A stretch of 64,000 bases of DNA. It comes from Biscogniauxia marginata. Lineage: Eukaryota > Ascomycota > Sordariomycetes > Xylariales > Xylariaceae. Every line of letters starts with the position of its first letter. The first letter of the stretch is position 1. The translations under genes and the position numbers were made by a program. Below, piece by piece: positions 47,770 through 61,701 of the stretch. The notes under the pieces are model-generated. The model had not been told where the DNA came from and searched no databases. It worked only from the letters and a program-made list of their open reading frames with translations. The DNA is taken from NCBI GenBank assembly GCA_022695795.1, contig MU404087.1, positions 1 through 64,000 of the forward strand, in the 5' to 3' direction.

Positions 47770-50700
47770 GTTCGGTTATGTTTTATATTATTTGTCTTGG
47801 GGGGAGGGTAGGCTTAGTGCGAGATAGGCGAGATGGTTGATCTGCAAGCTAATGCGTGTAAGGAGAGGCCGATGGGTGGGTAATGGGCGATCGGTTGATG
47901 ATGGAAAGTTCCAAAAACAGGAGCCTTATATACGCGTCCTATATCTAGATCGCCGATACCTCGGGCACCCCTTTGGCGTCTAACGCTGGGTACAGTTACC
48001 ATGGAGAGTACGCTTGTCTCAAATCACGAGGTTATAAATAAGCTACCATACCTTTCTTTGCCTTCTGTCACTCAGTCCCGTTCCTAACCGCCACTGTATG
48101 TAGGTCCATTTACCTCTAGATCATCGTGATAGCATCCAGCCCGCAGATCCCGCTATCAGCGTTGCAGAGCAATATAGTGTACTGCAGGTCTGGTATTTTT
48201 ATCACCATCCTTGAACATTATTTTTAGAATAACCTTGCTTTTATAAAAATTCTACTCGTAAAACCCTTAAGAGGATTACTATATATCCTTATCTACCATG
48301 CATGGTATACCAACTGCCATCTTCAAGGCCAATATATTATCCAGACGTTGGTGTCGATATCAGCTCAACAGCCAACCACGAAGCACAAAAGTAGGCTATG
48401 TTGAACCGTTTTGTTCAACTGCTTCTCGCCGAGTTTTAATACTGAAAGGATTGATAGAATGGCCGTCTTGTGACCTCATCTTCTGACGCTTTACGATATC
48501 GCGTTTAGTATAGCGGCAAGGTATCTAAGGTATGGGCGGTGAAACCGGATCACTGGCCAAAGCTGCAGCTATCATGAATACAATGACCTTCCTCTTTAAG
48601 ATTCTTCCGTGGAGTCCTCCTGGTGTGATAAGCTTTTGAGAAAATGACGGCTTCTGCAATGTTATGCACGGGGGCGGTTTCCGGTTTGATGTTCTAGCCT
48701 GCAAAGTACTATAGTTTACATATCGTGAACCGATGGGACACACTGCAGGTCAACCGGGCGCCAAGTAGCTCCAGACAACCTGAAATAACCTTTTAGAGAA
48801 GTCGAACGGGAATTAGAACCTCCCAATTGGCTCCTGTCCTCGGATATGCTGTTTACAAGGCCCCACTGGGTCTGGCGAGGCTATTGAGCCTCTTTAGCCT
48901 GAGCCGGAGTCAATATCCGAACACAAAGGATTCATTTAACTTCATCTCAGCGACTCAACGAGAGCCAGTACATGTTAATCACGGAGCTGCCAAATTTATT
49001 TTTGATGAATAGAGAAGGGTCGAGCCCTTAGGATAATAAATCATATCGCCGATCAGCCGACTAGTGACAATGCAGAGTGTCAAGACGGCGAGGGCCGCCT
49101 TCATCACATTCTTTCTGGCTATGCGTACATATTATGGCTACAATACCTATATCTAATGATAGTCGTAAGTTGGTTTGTTGGGATGATTAGAATCACTTGT
49201 GTTCGTGATGCAAGACCTCGGATAGGCGCTAATTATCGGTTTATGCGTACGAAGTATTATTTCTCATTTATTTATATTTATAGTATGTTAACCCCGAACC
49301 AGTATCCGGGTCAAGAAAAGGTGTTTGAATCGTAGCGGTCTTCAAGTCCGTTATAATAGCTCAGTGAATTTGCAATACACGTGGCACCGGAAGCTCATCT
49401 TCCCCTGATTTAAGGCACACATGACAAGAAGGTATAGTAAAGGATAGTGCTTGAAGAAAGCTATCTTCCGGTATAGAATAAGGGATAGGAGGTATATAAA
49501 AAAAGTCCAGGCTCATCTAAAACTACTATGTTACAACAGTCCTAGGACAAGGCAAAAAATCCCAAACTTATAGCACCCAGAGTAATCTGGCACTTAAGAA
49601 GTCTAAGAGACGATATTCCATAAACCAAACACCCACGACCCTGCACTCGAAATATTGAATGCTTCCTCAAACCAGTTGAACATCAGACTTAGGAACAGAT
49701 CTTGATTAAAAACAGTTAATTTGCCAGGAATGACCTCCGATGACACCGATTTCTGCTTGATGCTGCATTTGAAACGGAGTCAGCACTCGACATCTGATGC
49801 TATCAATGAGGGTGGCCAATTAACCCAATAAACAGGGTGTGATTCCTGGCGTAGCCATAGACTCATGTCACTTGTTATAGCTAGGTGATATGTAGCCTAT
49901 CTATGCAATACTAAGTTTCTTTGAAACGTAGACCATATGCTAATAAATATGTGAAAGATCGCGACAGGTATGTGAAACCGTAATAGTTCGATGTATTTGG
50001 TACATCTAATATTCAAATTTGAAGTCCACATCTCATGTCATCGAAGCTTAGGATAGATGAACTCAGTAATCCATAAATGGGTAACTTCTACTATCACAAG
50101 ACAAAGGAAGTGTCCCAGCCAACATGCAGATGGGCTCACAAAGCACGTTATCACGAGAGATCCTCCCCAGAAGGAGTAGGTCATTGCCTATCTAAATACA
50201 TACATTTCGGTGCAAACTAATATATGGCGCTTCTCAATGCAGCAAAACTTGTGTGAATAATGAGCACATATACATTCTATTGACGATGCATCAGCTGTTG
50301 ATCAGGGTAGTGAGATTGACTTATAAGTATGCTATACTGTTCTCCAAAAGGATGGCTCTGCCCAACGTTCCGAGCTAACGATTCCACATCTTCATACTTC
50401 TATTCAAAATTCAGCCAATCTACTACCTATACGAACAATTTAAGAATATTACTTTAATAAATTGAACGGCCTTTGAGCCTCATATTTCTTGAGGCGTTTT
50501 AAGCTCGACTAGACTGTTATCGTTTATAAAAGATTCCTGTTTGGAGAATGCTTTCTTCTTTGATGGCCTGGTTATTATAAAAGAGCTTATTACTCCTTGT
50601 AAAAGGTGCTCATATGTTGAACTAGAATTATTATCGAACATCAGTTGCCCACATGAAAATATTTTTAATTCCCCTTGTTAATTATAAATTGCAGTTTTTA

Positions 50701-51237
50701 AAGAGATGCTGTTTCTGTGTTTGTTTTCATTTAAGCAGAAGAAGAAGAAGAAACTTGATGACGGCATAGTGAGAATTGATCTCGCAAAGTTCGTTAATCG
50801 GTAAGACAGCCTCAACTCCTACAAAAAGCTAGTCATCTATGAATGCCATTCCATGCAAGCATTGGCAGTTCATAACCGTCGCTTATCTCTCCAAACTTAC
50901 ACCACTCATTATAATTCCTCTAGAGATCCCCAGGAGCCTACTATTCTATGATTATGGGGCCTAGACTAGCTACTAAGCTCCCACAACAATGTATCTTATT
51001 AAGGGCTACGTCACCAGGAACCTCCGGTTAGCAGGATGACTACCTAATGATACAGCGTTTTTAATAGGGGGAAACAACGTGTGCCAGGAAAGTGTGAATA
51101 TAAGCTTATATGCTTAAATCCTCCCAAGAGCGGCTCCAACAGGAGGTTAGAATGCAAAGATCGCGAGATTCTTTCCAGTAGGTAGTGACTATTACGTATA
51201 ATATAACAGGACGGATCCGGCAAGGCTTAAAATAGAC
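47770..51237. other. AT-rich intergenic DNA
   Basis: Apart from the promoter at the left end, no gene is supported. Frames at 48.3-49.0 kb are short and start at non-ATG codons. 49.0-51.2 kb is AT-rich with frequent stops on all frames and no recognisable repeat. Confidence 0.5.
47924..47932 (-). promoter_or_regulatory. TATA box of the secreted Cys-rich protein gene
   Basis: TATATAAGG on the minus strand, about 155 bp upstream of the ATG at 47769. Consensus match and distance support it. Confidence 0.45.
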
Positions 51238-51552
51238 ATGACCACGCAGGTAAAGTCCTATGTGCCGGATGATGCGTTCTCTTTGGAGTGCCTTAGCTCC
51301 AGTGTTACGGTTTCGGTTGCCGCCAAAACAGTCATGCTCAGAATTGTTGATCTGGCCACCGGGAACTCCATCGCGGACGTTCTTCACTTCATGGATTACT
51401 CGGAAGTAGTCGAGTGGTCCGTAGGGGACTGGAATACCGTGACGGATGCACACTCTGCCAACATCCTAACTGATCATCATTAATACGTCTAGTTCTTCGG
51501 ACTCCCACAGAAAATCATTCTCGATGTCGACCTCTACATTCGAGCTAGATGA
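51238..51552 (+). CDS. possible small two-exon gene, 86 aa, unrecognised
   Basis: The ATG at 51238 opens 67 codons to 51438; a candidate 54-bp intron (51439-51492, GTGACG, CTAAC branch, CTAG) joins it in phase to 51493-51552. The predicted product has alternating hydrophobic and polar residues typical of beta strands (SLECLSSSVTVSVAAKTVML, KIILDVDLYIRAR). Unspliced, the first frame would simply end at 51483 (81 aa). Downstream, another ATG frame at 51522 and a third at 51607 are also protein-like, so the locus may be a longer gene that I cannot resolve or a decaying one. The donor is weak. Confidence 0.3.
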
Positions 51553-52291
51553 CGAAAGAAATAGGGATACGCTCCTGCTCGGTGCGTCTGTTGGAATGCC
51601 AAAGAAATGGTGGTAGCTATTCTTAAAGCACCCATGAACTGCCTATTGATTGAGGAGCTCTGCTACTATCACCTCATCTACGACCGAGAATACGCTAGCT
51701 GGCTCATCACACGTCCGCATCAGCAAGGACAGGCCCAATTGCAAATTGGGTGTTTAATATGGCGAATTCCAAAATTTCAAACGGCCTAGCCAGAGATGAG
51801 TTAATCCGTCTTCTCTAACAATGACTGATGTATGTCAGTCAAGTCTGCTAACTACTCTAATGATGACTTCTCTTTTTATCACGTGGATTCTATAAGAGTT
51901 TTTTTTTTTAATAATACTTCTAGATGCGCTGCGTTGCGACTAAGAAGACCACGGGCATTTAGAGGTTCAGCCAATTCAAGCGCTGAATACCTAATGTATA
52001 ATCAATAATTATCTCCTTCCACAGTTCTCTATTATACACTCGTCTTGAAAGCAAGCAAACTAGAAGTTCCTCTACCTATCCCATCCTATCCCGTCCCAGC
52101 CGCCATAGCACGACGCCGTGAACATCGACCCAACTAATCAATCCGCTCCCCCTTTTCTGTGCAGCCAGTAATGACGACCTACTACCTACCACCCGCATGC
52201 TCGGAAATATATATGTCTCATCTCGTTCTCGCGTCTTTCGGTGGACTTTGGGCCCCTTATCTTGAGATCGATATTTCCTGCTCCGCATATC

Positions 52292-52334
52292 TAGGTAGGT
52301 ACCTAGGTAGTTAGGTAGGTAGGTAGGTAGGTAA
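52292..52334. repeat. AGGT tetranucleotide cluster with internal inversion
   Basis: About ten AGGT units with an internal ACCTAGGT inversion and one imperfect unit (AGTT). Confidence 0.85.
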
Positions 52335-52596
52335 GTTAGATGTGTGCATCTTTTTGTAGCCGCCACGGAACGAACGACTGCCGCAAAAAAAATCATCGAT
52401 CGATATAGAAGGCGGGCTAACCACGCTCGATAAGTGACCACATACCGCCAAGATGCCTAGGTAGGGGTATTTCGTAAAGCTCTTTGATAACCTTGTTTAT
52501 AGGTGTTTTACTTCGGCCTGTCTACATCTCCTCTTCCTCTTCCCTCATTCCTCTCCCCTTTCCGGAGCCGGCCACGAGGACGATTAAATCTCAAAA

Positions 52597-52620
52597 CATC
52601 ATCATCATCATCATCATCAT
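52597..52620. repeat. (CAT)8 microsatellite
   Basis: Eight perfect CAT units, followed by the diverged AATCATCATG. Confidence 0.9.
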
Positions 52621-52710
52621 AATCATCATGATTTCTTGCCGTAGATCGACTGACAACATTGGAACTGCTAGAAGTTATCCCATATATGAAGATCACCCAC
52701 CGTTATCGTT

Positions 52711-52736
52711 GTCGTGTCGTGTCGTGTCGTGTCGTG
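52711..52736. repeat. (GTCGT)5 microsatellite
   Basis: Five perfect copies of the pentamer GTCGT plus one base. Confidence 0.9.
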
Positions 52737-53196
52737 ATCGCCCCGTCCACCAATACATAGAATCACACAATAACCTCGAAATCGGGGAACCCAGCCCGAG
52801 CGATTTGTAATCATACCTTCCCGATAACTTACTTCATCAGCGTTAGTTTCGTTGGACAGCCCCTTCGTTCACGAGTAATACCGTATAACCCCCGATCTGA
52901 TCCCCCGGCTTGAAGATTACCATACCCACCCACCCGATGATTATTGGATTAAAGTTCTCTGGGGGTTTTCTTTTTTTTTTGTTTTCTTTTTACGATTCCT
53001 AGGGAATGGCTTACTACCTTCAGCAGCAGTCATATCCATCCATCCATCTATCTACCTATCCATCCACCCTCTTTCCGGAATACACCTCGAAGTCGCTGCA
53101 CTGCACTCACTACCCAAGGTTACACCTACATTTTTTCTAAAACCCGCGTTCTATACGAGGGAGCCCCCCCCTCCTCCACTCTAATGTATAACACGA

Positions 53197-53224
53197 GAAC
53201 GAACGAACGAACGAACGAACGAAC
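53197..53224. repeat. (GAAC)7 microsatellite
   Basis: Seven perfect GAAC units. The complementary motif GTTC recurs as a shorter array at 61117-61133. Confidence 0.9.
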
Positions 53225-53893
53225 ATTAACCTCGAACGAAAGACTCCCATCTTGCAACACAGCACATAATCTAGATTAAACCCCGTTCGAAACTCAGGTC
53301 TCCCAACGAACCAACATAGGAGGTAAGTATACCATTAACTTGATTTAAATTCTGTGGCTATGTTTAGGGGGGAATGGGGGAAAAGGGGAAGGGATATTTG
53401 TTTGCACGTTCTAAAATCTTTCGTGAGCAACACCCGCCTAACCCACTTAAGCTCCGCCATAACGTGCCCTCCCGAAATCCACTCAGAGGATGATGGCTAG
53501 GATGTCGCGCACACACATCTCTTCTCTTCTCTTCTCTCTTTCCCGGACCCCCAAATTGTTTTGGGATTTGCTCTCTCTCCCTATCTCTCAACCCCAGAAT
53601 GACGACGGTGTGACTAGCCCACCTAACTACCTACCTATCTACCTATGCTATAAAAACAGATCCTCTTTTGCATTTCCCATCGCAATACCCAAGCACCAAG
53701 AGCACTGATTCCTAACATCATTGCGGCATCACAATTGCGTCCTTTATTTATTCATATACTAAGGCGATTTTCTTACCACCTCATTCTCCTATCGACAAGA
53801 GAGCACGTGTCTCTTCAATCTCATCGTCAGGCAGCGTAGACTCAGGTGTCGCGTTTAAAACAAAATCCTGTCCATCAAATTATAAGCAAGCCC

Positions 53894-56800
53894 CTAGCTA
53901 GCACCGCCGTTAGGAGCCCCGGGTACCCCTTGTGGATTCTGCGCAGCATTCTGCGCGGCCTGGGCTGCCAGCTGCATAGCGGCTTGGGCGTTTGCTTCTG
54001 CTTGATGAATGGCGGATTGGACGACGCCCTGCTCGTCGGGAGAGAGATGTGCCGTAAGGTTAGCATAATACTGGGGACTTTCTTGTTGTAATTCTATAAT
54101 AGCCATGTTAGTAACCACAGTTTAGATGTCTACCTGGTTGGGCAACTTACTTATGAGCACGCCCCTGAAGAGTTGATATGGCTCAATCTTGTCCAGTGGC
54201 GACTCGAGCAGCACACTGTCCTCCCCAAGCTCATCGTCAGAGTCTTCATTCTCCCGATATTGGTTTTGGATCTGGCTAAATTTCTGGGCCTCCTCATTTA
54301 GGAATTCTAGATACGCCGTGCTTTCATCTCGGGCGTCGGTCTGTTCTTCCTCCTGGCCTTCATCCGCGTTCCAATTGGCCTCGTCGTCGCCCCACTCGTC
54401 TTCATCTTCATAGTCATAGTTATTCGCATCGAACGTAAAGTCATCCTTTAATGCCTCCTCGCGGTTTTTCATGGCGGCAGGTAAAGTCTTGAAGAGCAAG
54501 GTAATGCCCTGGAGAAGTCGCGGCCAGCCAGTAGAGACGCTCGCGGGGATCTGTTCCGGGTTGAGACTTAGCAGAGAAGCGATGGCTACGATGCACAGCT
54601 TCTTATCATGGACTCGGGTGAAGTGGTCCATATTACCAAACCACAGGCTAAAGAACTTGTTCGTCCAACCCTTAGATTCAAGCACTGCAAGCGTCAAAAT
54701 GGGGTTATAGTAGATGGCGTTGATAACCATCTCCATGAGGTGGATCTTGTATGATTTGACCTTAACGTCGTTGCCGCTAAGCACCATCATAGCCATCGCG
54801 ATGAATCCAGTCACAGATTGGTCAATGTGCCCACGCAAACTCAACATCATAGCCTCGGCAAGCTTGCATGCACATATGCGATCGACACCCCCAACCTTCT
54901 GGTCTTGGAACATGTCCTGAACCATGGAGTAGAGAGCCCCAACGTACTCCGGCTTCTGGATCAATTGTGGAACGCCGTACTGAACGAAGTTGTCGAGAGC
55001 TGGCAACATGTCCTCAAGGTACAGCTCGGCTCCAGACTTGAAGGTAGCATGGATGAGCTCAAAAGCCTGCCACATGGTGGTAGAGATGCGCTTGGCCGCA
55101 AACGTACAGCTATCGATGATCTCGAAGACTTCGTTGTATAGATCTATATCTGCGGTCAATAAAGTGAATCGTCCATGCTAGGGCAGCACTTACCATAGAG
55201 CTTATTCTCCAATGTCACCTGGATAACGGGCATCAAAACCGCTTCGATGTGCAAAAGGACGTCGGGGGTGCTCTCTAGGGTGAGAATGAGCGTCCCGATG
55301 GTTTGGAGAACGCCAAGAGCCGTGATGCTCTTGTCGTCTAAGTAATCGCCATAATCATCATCAGTGCCCCGACTATCGTTCTTTTCCAGGAGTTCCCGCA
55401 CGATTCTCAGATAAGTGTCCCTAAGCTGCTCACTAAGAGCGACGGCAAACGGTGTCAGCTCAGCGGCGAAGACCTCGACGAAATCTTCCATCACGTTAGC
55501 AAGTGCATCAATGTCGCACTCGTTAGCCAACTTCAATAACTGCTGCATGATGGTAGGGATGCTCTGTTGCATGCTAATCCGAATAGCATCATGTCGAATC
55601 AGGGGTTGCAAAGCTAGCGCTGCCGTAACCCGAACCGGGAGGTCAGAGTCGGCCATACAGTCCAAGATGTGGCGGTACACAATAAGCAGGTTGTTCTGGT
55701 CCTTGAAATTGAGCTGCTCAAACTTCTCGATCGTGTCGCAAGCGCGAGCGCGCAAGTAACCCTGGGGGCTCTTGAAGTCGGGGAAGACGTAGCGAACCAG
55801 GAAGTATTCGACCTGGTCGGCAATCGGGCTCTTCTTACCCAGAAGAACGGGGGCCAAAGTACCAATCATCCTCAGCGCGCCTTCTTTCGCAATGTGGTTC
55901 TTCTTATCCTCAGGAGCCTGCTCATATTCGTTTACCACCGAATTGACGAATCCGAGCAGTTCAAATGTCTGCTTTCTCCGAGCCTTGGTAAGAGTGACGA
56001 GGAAGTTGGTGGCGGCGACGTCAGGGGCAGAGACTTCCTCGTAGAAGTTGAGTTTCCGGTGGAGGTATTCTTCGGGCTGGTCCTCGAACTTTTCGACGTC
56101 GTCGTCGCTGAGACATAGCACCGGGAAGACGAGGTGTGTTACTAGATTGCTCAGATGCGGCCTCATCAGGTTCCACATGGACTTGGGGCGACAGCATTCG
56201 TCGAGGAAAACAAGCGTGTACGACAAGCACGGTTTGCTCAGCCAAGCAGTCTTGGACACCCATTTCTCGATTTCTTGTAGGTAGTGCTTCAGAATCTCGG
56301 GCGCAACGGTGGCTTCGAATTCCTTAGCGAATCTGGTGGTGTCGTCGGTCTTGGTCGTGACGCTCTGCGGGTTACCGTGTCTATGGAGCATACGTCAGTT
56401 TTTTTTTTTCACGAAGCCTATTGGTGAATCCAGGCGGGACTTGTAGCTTGGCTGACCTGATCCAAAGCCGGTTGAGGTTGAAGTATGCCCACTTCTTTGC
56501 CTTCCACCAATGATGACGTTCCCTATCGTCGACATCCTCAGCCATGGCAGAGGCGGGTATCGATTTCGAAACGGTGTGCAGGAATATGGTGCACCAGCCG
56601 ATGTTGACCTCGTGCTGTCTTAAAAAGGTAGAGAGTTCGAGCTGGAGAGCTGTTAGAGTCGCGAGGTTGCAAAATCACACATGGTTAGCCAGGCAGGTTC
56701 ACGTACCCATGTGGCATGTTTATAGGCCTTCAGCGCAATATGTAGCATCTCTCCTGCCTCATCGCTCTCCTGGTTTACCAGCTCATTGCAGACCTGTTGA

Positions 56801-57642
56801 AGCCTCGGAAAGCTAGCCTCGACAATCTTGTCGAACTCGACTCGGCCGCCATCCTGGGCGCCCTTGAATCGATAGGCGCGGCATGTCACCAGCAGACACT
56901 GTAATCCGGCCAGGACGGAAGGGGGATCGTTGGCATGCAGCAACTGGAGGGTGACATCCATAAAACTAGGCCATTTTCCGGGGAAGTCGAAATGCAAGAT
57001 GCGCTGAATGGACTGTAGCAGTTGTTGTCGGACGGGCCCGCTGGAGGCAGCGAGAATGGGAAGGATTCGGTCGCGAAAGCGTTGTTTCTCCTCTTCAGCT
57101 ATGATGGGATCATCTGGATAGTGTTCACTCCGGGACCAGCCTCGATTCGTCCGATTCTTGAGGTAGATTACGGCTGCAAAGGGGGGCAGGTTAACAACGA
57201 AGTCGGGCTCGAGAGTAGAGAGCAGGGAGCAAGGAGCAGGGAGTAGGGAGCAGGGAGTAGAAGGTAGGGAGTAGAAGGTAGAGGGAAGAAGGTATATAGT
57301 AGAGAGTAGAGAGCATATAGAAGAAAACATACTCGACAGGCGGACAGAGTCGTCAGGCTCGGCGGTCAGGATGTCGAGGAGGACGTCGGTGAAGCCTGCA
57401 TGCCCCTCGGCCTAGATTCAAGGGATAGACATGGTAAGCAAGATGGTCCAGCAGGGCAGTGATGTGTGTGCAGATCAAATGGAGACGGCGCATGGCATAG
57501 CACTCGACAGGACGGGACGGATAAGATAATGTGGTGGAGCGGTATGGCGAACCTGCTTGAGTTCGAGCTCGGCGGCTCGTCGCACATTGGCGTCCGGGGA
57601 GAGAGTGCCAACGACGCGACTTCTGATGGCCTCGGCATTCAT
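53894..57642 (-). CDS. SXM1: importin-beta family karyopherin (importin-7/8 type)
   Basis: Seven exons on the minus strand: 57642-57553, 57411-57333, 57173-56707, 56641-56457, 56380-55194, 55149-54151 and 54093-53894. Introns are 141, 159, 65, 76, 44 and 57 bp. All phases close, giving 1068 residues, the usual size for this family. The N-terminus has the importin-beta N-terminal helices (AAELELKQ, then VIYLKNRTNRGW). HEAT repeats follow throughout. Family landmarks include FPGKWP, the WWKAKKWAYFNLNRLW block, and an acidic loop at about 914-943 (DYEDEDEWGDDE). The C-terminus ends in a Gln/Ala-rich tail. Such proteins (Sxm1 and Nmd5 in yeast) bind Ran-GTP and carry ribosomal proteins, histones or stress factors into the nucleus. 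Filamentous fungi usually have one member, so the choice between the two yeast names is arbitrary. The exon 2-3 junction is the least certain. Confidence 0.93.
57220..57315. repeat. purine-rich minisatellite filling importin intron 2
   Basis: Imperfect tandem copies of a 7-bp unit close to GGGAGYA, plus AGAAGGTAG variants, fill most of the 159-bp intron 57332-57174. In the transcript sense the repeat is CT-rich (CTCCCTG-like) and lies between a GTATGT donor and a TTTGCAG acceptor. Confidence 0.75.
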
Positions 57643-60600
57643 GATCTCGATGGCTGCGAAATTGGCTCAGGAAGGAGATCTCGGCTGGGAGGAGAAAATA
57701 TAATAAGAGGTGGTGGCTGTTGGCGGGGGGAACGGTGGTGGAATGGGATGGGATGGGATTCGGTAAGGGCCCGTCGACCGGGACGAATCATCGAGGTAAG
57801 GGAGGGTCGATGAGTAAGTAACCAGAGACGCACGCAACAAGTCGACGGTTTGTTGACGGCGACGTCGAAGATTTCGATTATCGGGTCGAGGTCGGGTTCG
57901 GTCAAAGTTCAGTTCAGCTTGAAGGCGGATTGATAATAAAAAATTATTAGCTAAATTGGCGGGGCATTAACCACCAGTAGGCATGTGGCAGCAGCAGTAG
58001 TAATAGTAGCAGTGGTAGTACTGTATGTAGTAGTATTACATGCCTTAGGTAGATACGCCATTGCCCACTACCTGTCGCCAGCGTGACCAAAAGCCAGGGC
58101 CATAGTGTGTCCCCCTCCCCCCGGGCTGGGGTGTTAGCGTGTGGTCCGTGTGTGGGTGCCTGTCCGGTAGTGGCTTGCGAGCTGGGATAAATTCGACCTG
58201 AAAAAGTGGCTAGAGGGGTAAACTTTAGTGCCTACCTACCTTACCCTACCTGGTAGGTCCTGTACCTTGTACACTACATAGTACTAGCTTTACCGCCTAC
58301 AACCCTTCATGTTACATGCCTCTTTCTTTTCAATTCAGTCTAGGTTCCCTCCTGGACCCCTGGGGGCTTTTCAAATGTTGTGTACGCTTCCGATGCGGGC
58401 GGCATGCCCCATTTCAATAGGGCAGGCACATTTTATTTTTATTTAGGTACCTATTCATCCTTCGTCATGACAACTCCCTTCCTCATCCTTAAAATTTTTT
58501 TTTCTAAATGGCCTCTTCCTCTCGTCATGTTATATCTATAAACAGTTTAAGACGTGGGTGTGAACCTTAGTGCTAGGTACTAATCAGGCACTACTCTAGT
58601 TAAATTGTTCTAAGATCTGGTTTCTTTTTCTTCTTTCCTTCTTCCTTTCTTCCTGGCTTTTTTTTTCTTTTTAAATCGTGGCCATTCCTTTACAAATATA
58701 TCTTGGGTCCACAGGACTGTTCTCACTCGCCATGCATATTTGTTTTTCTCTGGTTACCAAAAGCAAAATTACGTCAACCTGCCGACTCAACCCTTTAACC
58801 AGCAGGGAGAAATTTTTATGTGGTGTACCGACCAAATCGGTTCCTCCAATCCCCGAATCACGTCCATCCAGGTTCATCACCACCGTCGACCAAAAGAACC
58901 CTAACCGAGCTTATTTATTATTATTTTTCTATTTACTCATTTGCTGGTTTGCTTATTTTTGTTATGTGCAGACTCAATATTTCAAACTCTTCCTTATTTT
59001 GTGAACAAAGGGTACAGCACTGCCGGCAGGATTCAAGTTGCAGCCACACAGACTATTGCTCTGTAGGCCAATCGCATCCAACCATTCGATCCAAGGATGC
59101 AGCATGGAATTCAAGCAATTCCATCTAATTCCATCCCACTGTTGATGACTGCCACGTTTGTTAAACCCCAAGTGCGAGTGTGCCAGTGCTACTACTTTGC
59201 CTCGCCTCGCCAACCCCTTTCCCCCTTTTCCCCTGAGCCCTTTCACCCTTTCTACACACTCCTCTGCGCTGAGAATTATTATGACAATTTACACAAATAA
59301 AAATAAAACAAAAATAAACAAAAAAGGGGGACGATGGACTTATTAGAGGATCATGGTACACAAGGAAGCATAAGGTAATCCTTCACTCGCCACGATTCGT
59401 GCGAGCACCATGGATGGTTTCAGATATTCATCTGGACTCCCCAGAGGGGGCTCAAAGAGACAGATAAACAGTCCAGAAAACTAATTGAGACATGGTCTGC
59501 ATTCCGACGATAATACGTTGCCAGCGGACATGCCTAACTCAAGCTCCTTAGCCCTTCGGCTGTTCACCCTGACATGGTCTCGGACTTCGCTACAACTCCG
59601 CGCCATTACCTGCCTCAGGCGGGAGAGACCCAATGTCTAATACTCCACCACAAGCCGATTCTCCAATAGGATGCACCCCTGATTCTATTGGACATCCGGC
59701 CGGTGCATGCTGAATAAATACTCTATACATAACCATGCAGACAGGTTCCTAACCTACTACCTAGTTCGACATATCCACATGCAGGAACCCGTACGGCTTC
59801 ACCAGCAACGAATTGCAACCTCTACGAAATAATCCCAGGAACCAGATCTGTCAAGACTCAACTTCTTCAACCTAGATGATACAATTCAACTACACACACC
59901 GCCTATACGCGTCATATACAGAGTCTAGATATCTCTCTATACGAAACTTGAGCCGTACAGACTAGGAATTGGATATCAGCTCAGACCCCATGACGTCGAT
60001 TACCTACAGCTCATCCTGAAACATGCAAGAAGACGTTCAGGTCGCCTCGGTAAAACAGTAGGAAGTAATGGGATAAACTCCTACATAACTTCGATGACAA
60101 TGAGCACACTAGTATCCATCAAGAGAGTTTTTCATGTCTATATAGACCTTGCAGTTAGGAGCCCTGTGAATTTAACTCGAAGAACGATCTACCACACCAT
60201 ACGAAAGGGCAGCCTCCATGCACATAAGCAGAGACTCGTAGTCAGGGTAGGAAATATTAACATATAGATAAACCTTGAAGCAATTTATATAAATAGACTG
60301 GCACATACTTGCCTTTCAAGATAGACCGAAGGGCAGACAACAAGTCTGATACGGCAGCTCGGCTGCCTGCTTCACGTTACTTCATACCATCTACCCTACA
60401 TATATAAAAATAGGCTACCACTACAACTAAGTAATATACAACCCCCAGTAATAGAAAGTCAGATAGATGTAATGGGAAATGTGAAACCAGGCTTGCAGAA
60501 GAGTTGTTGCAACTCTACGGATATACCCGCGCGATCCATATTCTCGTCCGTACGCTTTAGAACTCCATTGTCTCGTACTGGTTTCTCCTTCCTCGCGGTA

Positions 60601-61116
60601 ATCCCGCCCCCCCCTCCTCCCCGGCTCAGTTACAGTCATTAGGCCTCATCATGGATACTCACATGGCAACACATAGGTACATAGATTTTATGCTCGCGCC
60701 ACTCGCATGCCCCGGTAGCCACATAGCTATACAAGAGTTGGGTAGAACTCGGCACCCGGATTCTTGACCGCCTGAATCCTTGCTGTCTCTCCTCCTATCT
60801 TAAGAGATGTTACCATTTTCCTGCATTCCCACCCTTTTTCATCTCTCAATGTCAACTAATAAACTAGTCTTCAAATAGAGGAGTCCGTACGAAATAATGG
60901 AGACAGAGTACATGTGCCGATCGAGCTAGCCAGAGCACTGCCCTGCGCCAGTAAAGAAACAGACCCCCATGGAGCCCTGTCTAGGTGGTTCTGTAGGTTT
61001 AAACATCCGGATGAGATGAGACAGATGGGACGGGCAGTCGGAAAACAGACCGTCATTATCTCACATGCATATCCTATTCCTCCCGTATCAGTCAGTAGTA
61101 GTAGCGTGCATGTGAA

Positions 61117-61133
61117 CGTTCGTTCGTTCGTTC
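61117..61133. repeat. (GTTC)4 microsatellite
   Basis: Four GTTC units followed by a diverged copy (GCTC). Confidence 0.8.
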
Positions 61134-61554
61134 GCTCGTCGAACCGCCGGCTAGTCCTGTAAAAGATAGATATATAGATACACAAATACGTGTCTGACCT
61201 GGGTCCTCAAGTTAGTAGATGCACGTAATAGAATGAAGTAGAGAAATGGCGTATACTGGGGGAGAAGTAGGAGAAGACGAAAGAAATAGAAGGACGAAGG
61301 AAGATATAAAAGACCCGAGTTGTCGTTCCTAGTGGACCACTCGAGTAACACCGAATTAATAAGCAGCCTCAATTACGCCGGGAAGGTAGAGGATAAGAGA
61401 CGTCAGAGTAAAAAACGGGAAGGAGAGGACACTCATGCCTATAAGAACCAAGCCAACCAGCATAAAAATAGTATCCCCAGCCAAATCAGTCCTATTACAG
61501 CCCAAAACGCTACACAAACCAGACAGCACCAAAATATATCGTGGGCGAGGGAGC

Positions 61555-61573
61555 ATATATATATATATATATA
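61555..61573. repeat. (AT)9 microsatellite
   Basis: Perfect AT run of 19 bp. Confidence 0.9.
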
Positions 61574-61701
61574 CCGTAGTAATAGAATATTCAACCCATA
61601 CCTAAGGAAGCAGGGGAAAAGGGGGGGGAGAGGGGCCAGGGTTGTATCAAAGTATCGTTACCACAAGGCGGTTTTACCTAAGGTGTTATCAAATAGTCAA
61701 T

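Larger units (their letters stand above)
51553..53893. other. Microsatellite-rich spacer downstream of the importin gene
   Basis: Dense simple repeats (AGGT 52292-52334, CAT 52597-52620, GTCGT 52711-52736, CATC about 53035-53075, GAAC 53197-53224) separated by AT-rich DNA. The right end is importin 3' UTR. No coding frame is supported. Confidence 0.5.
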
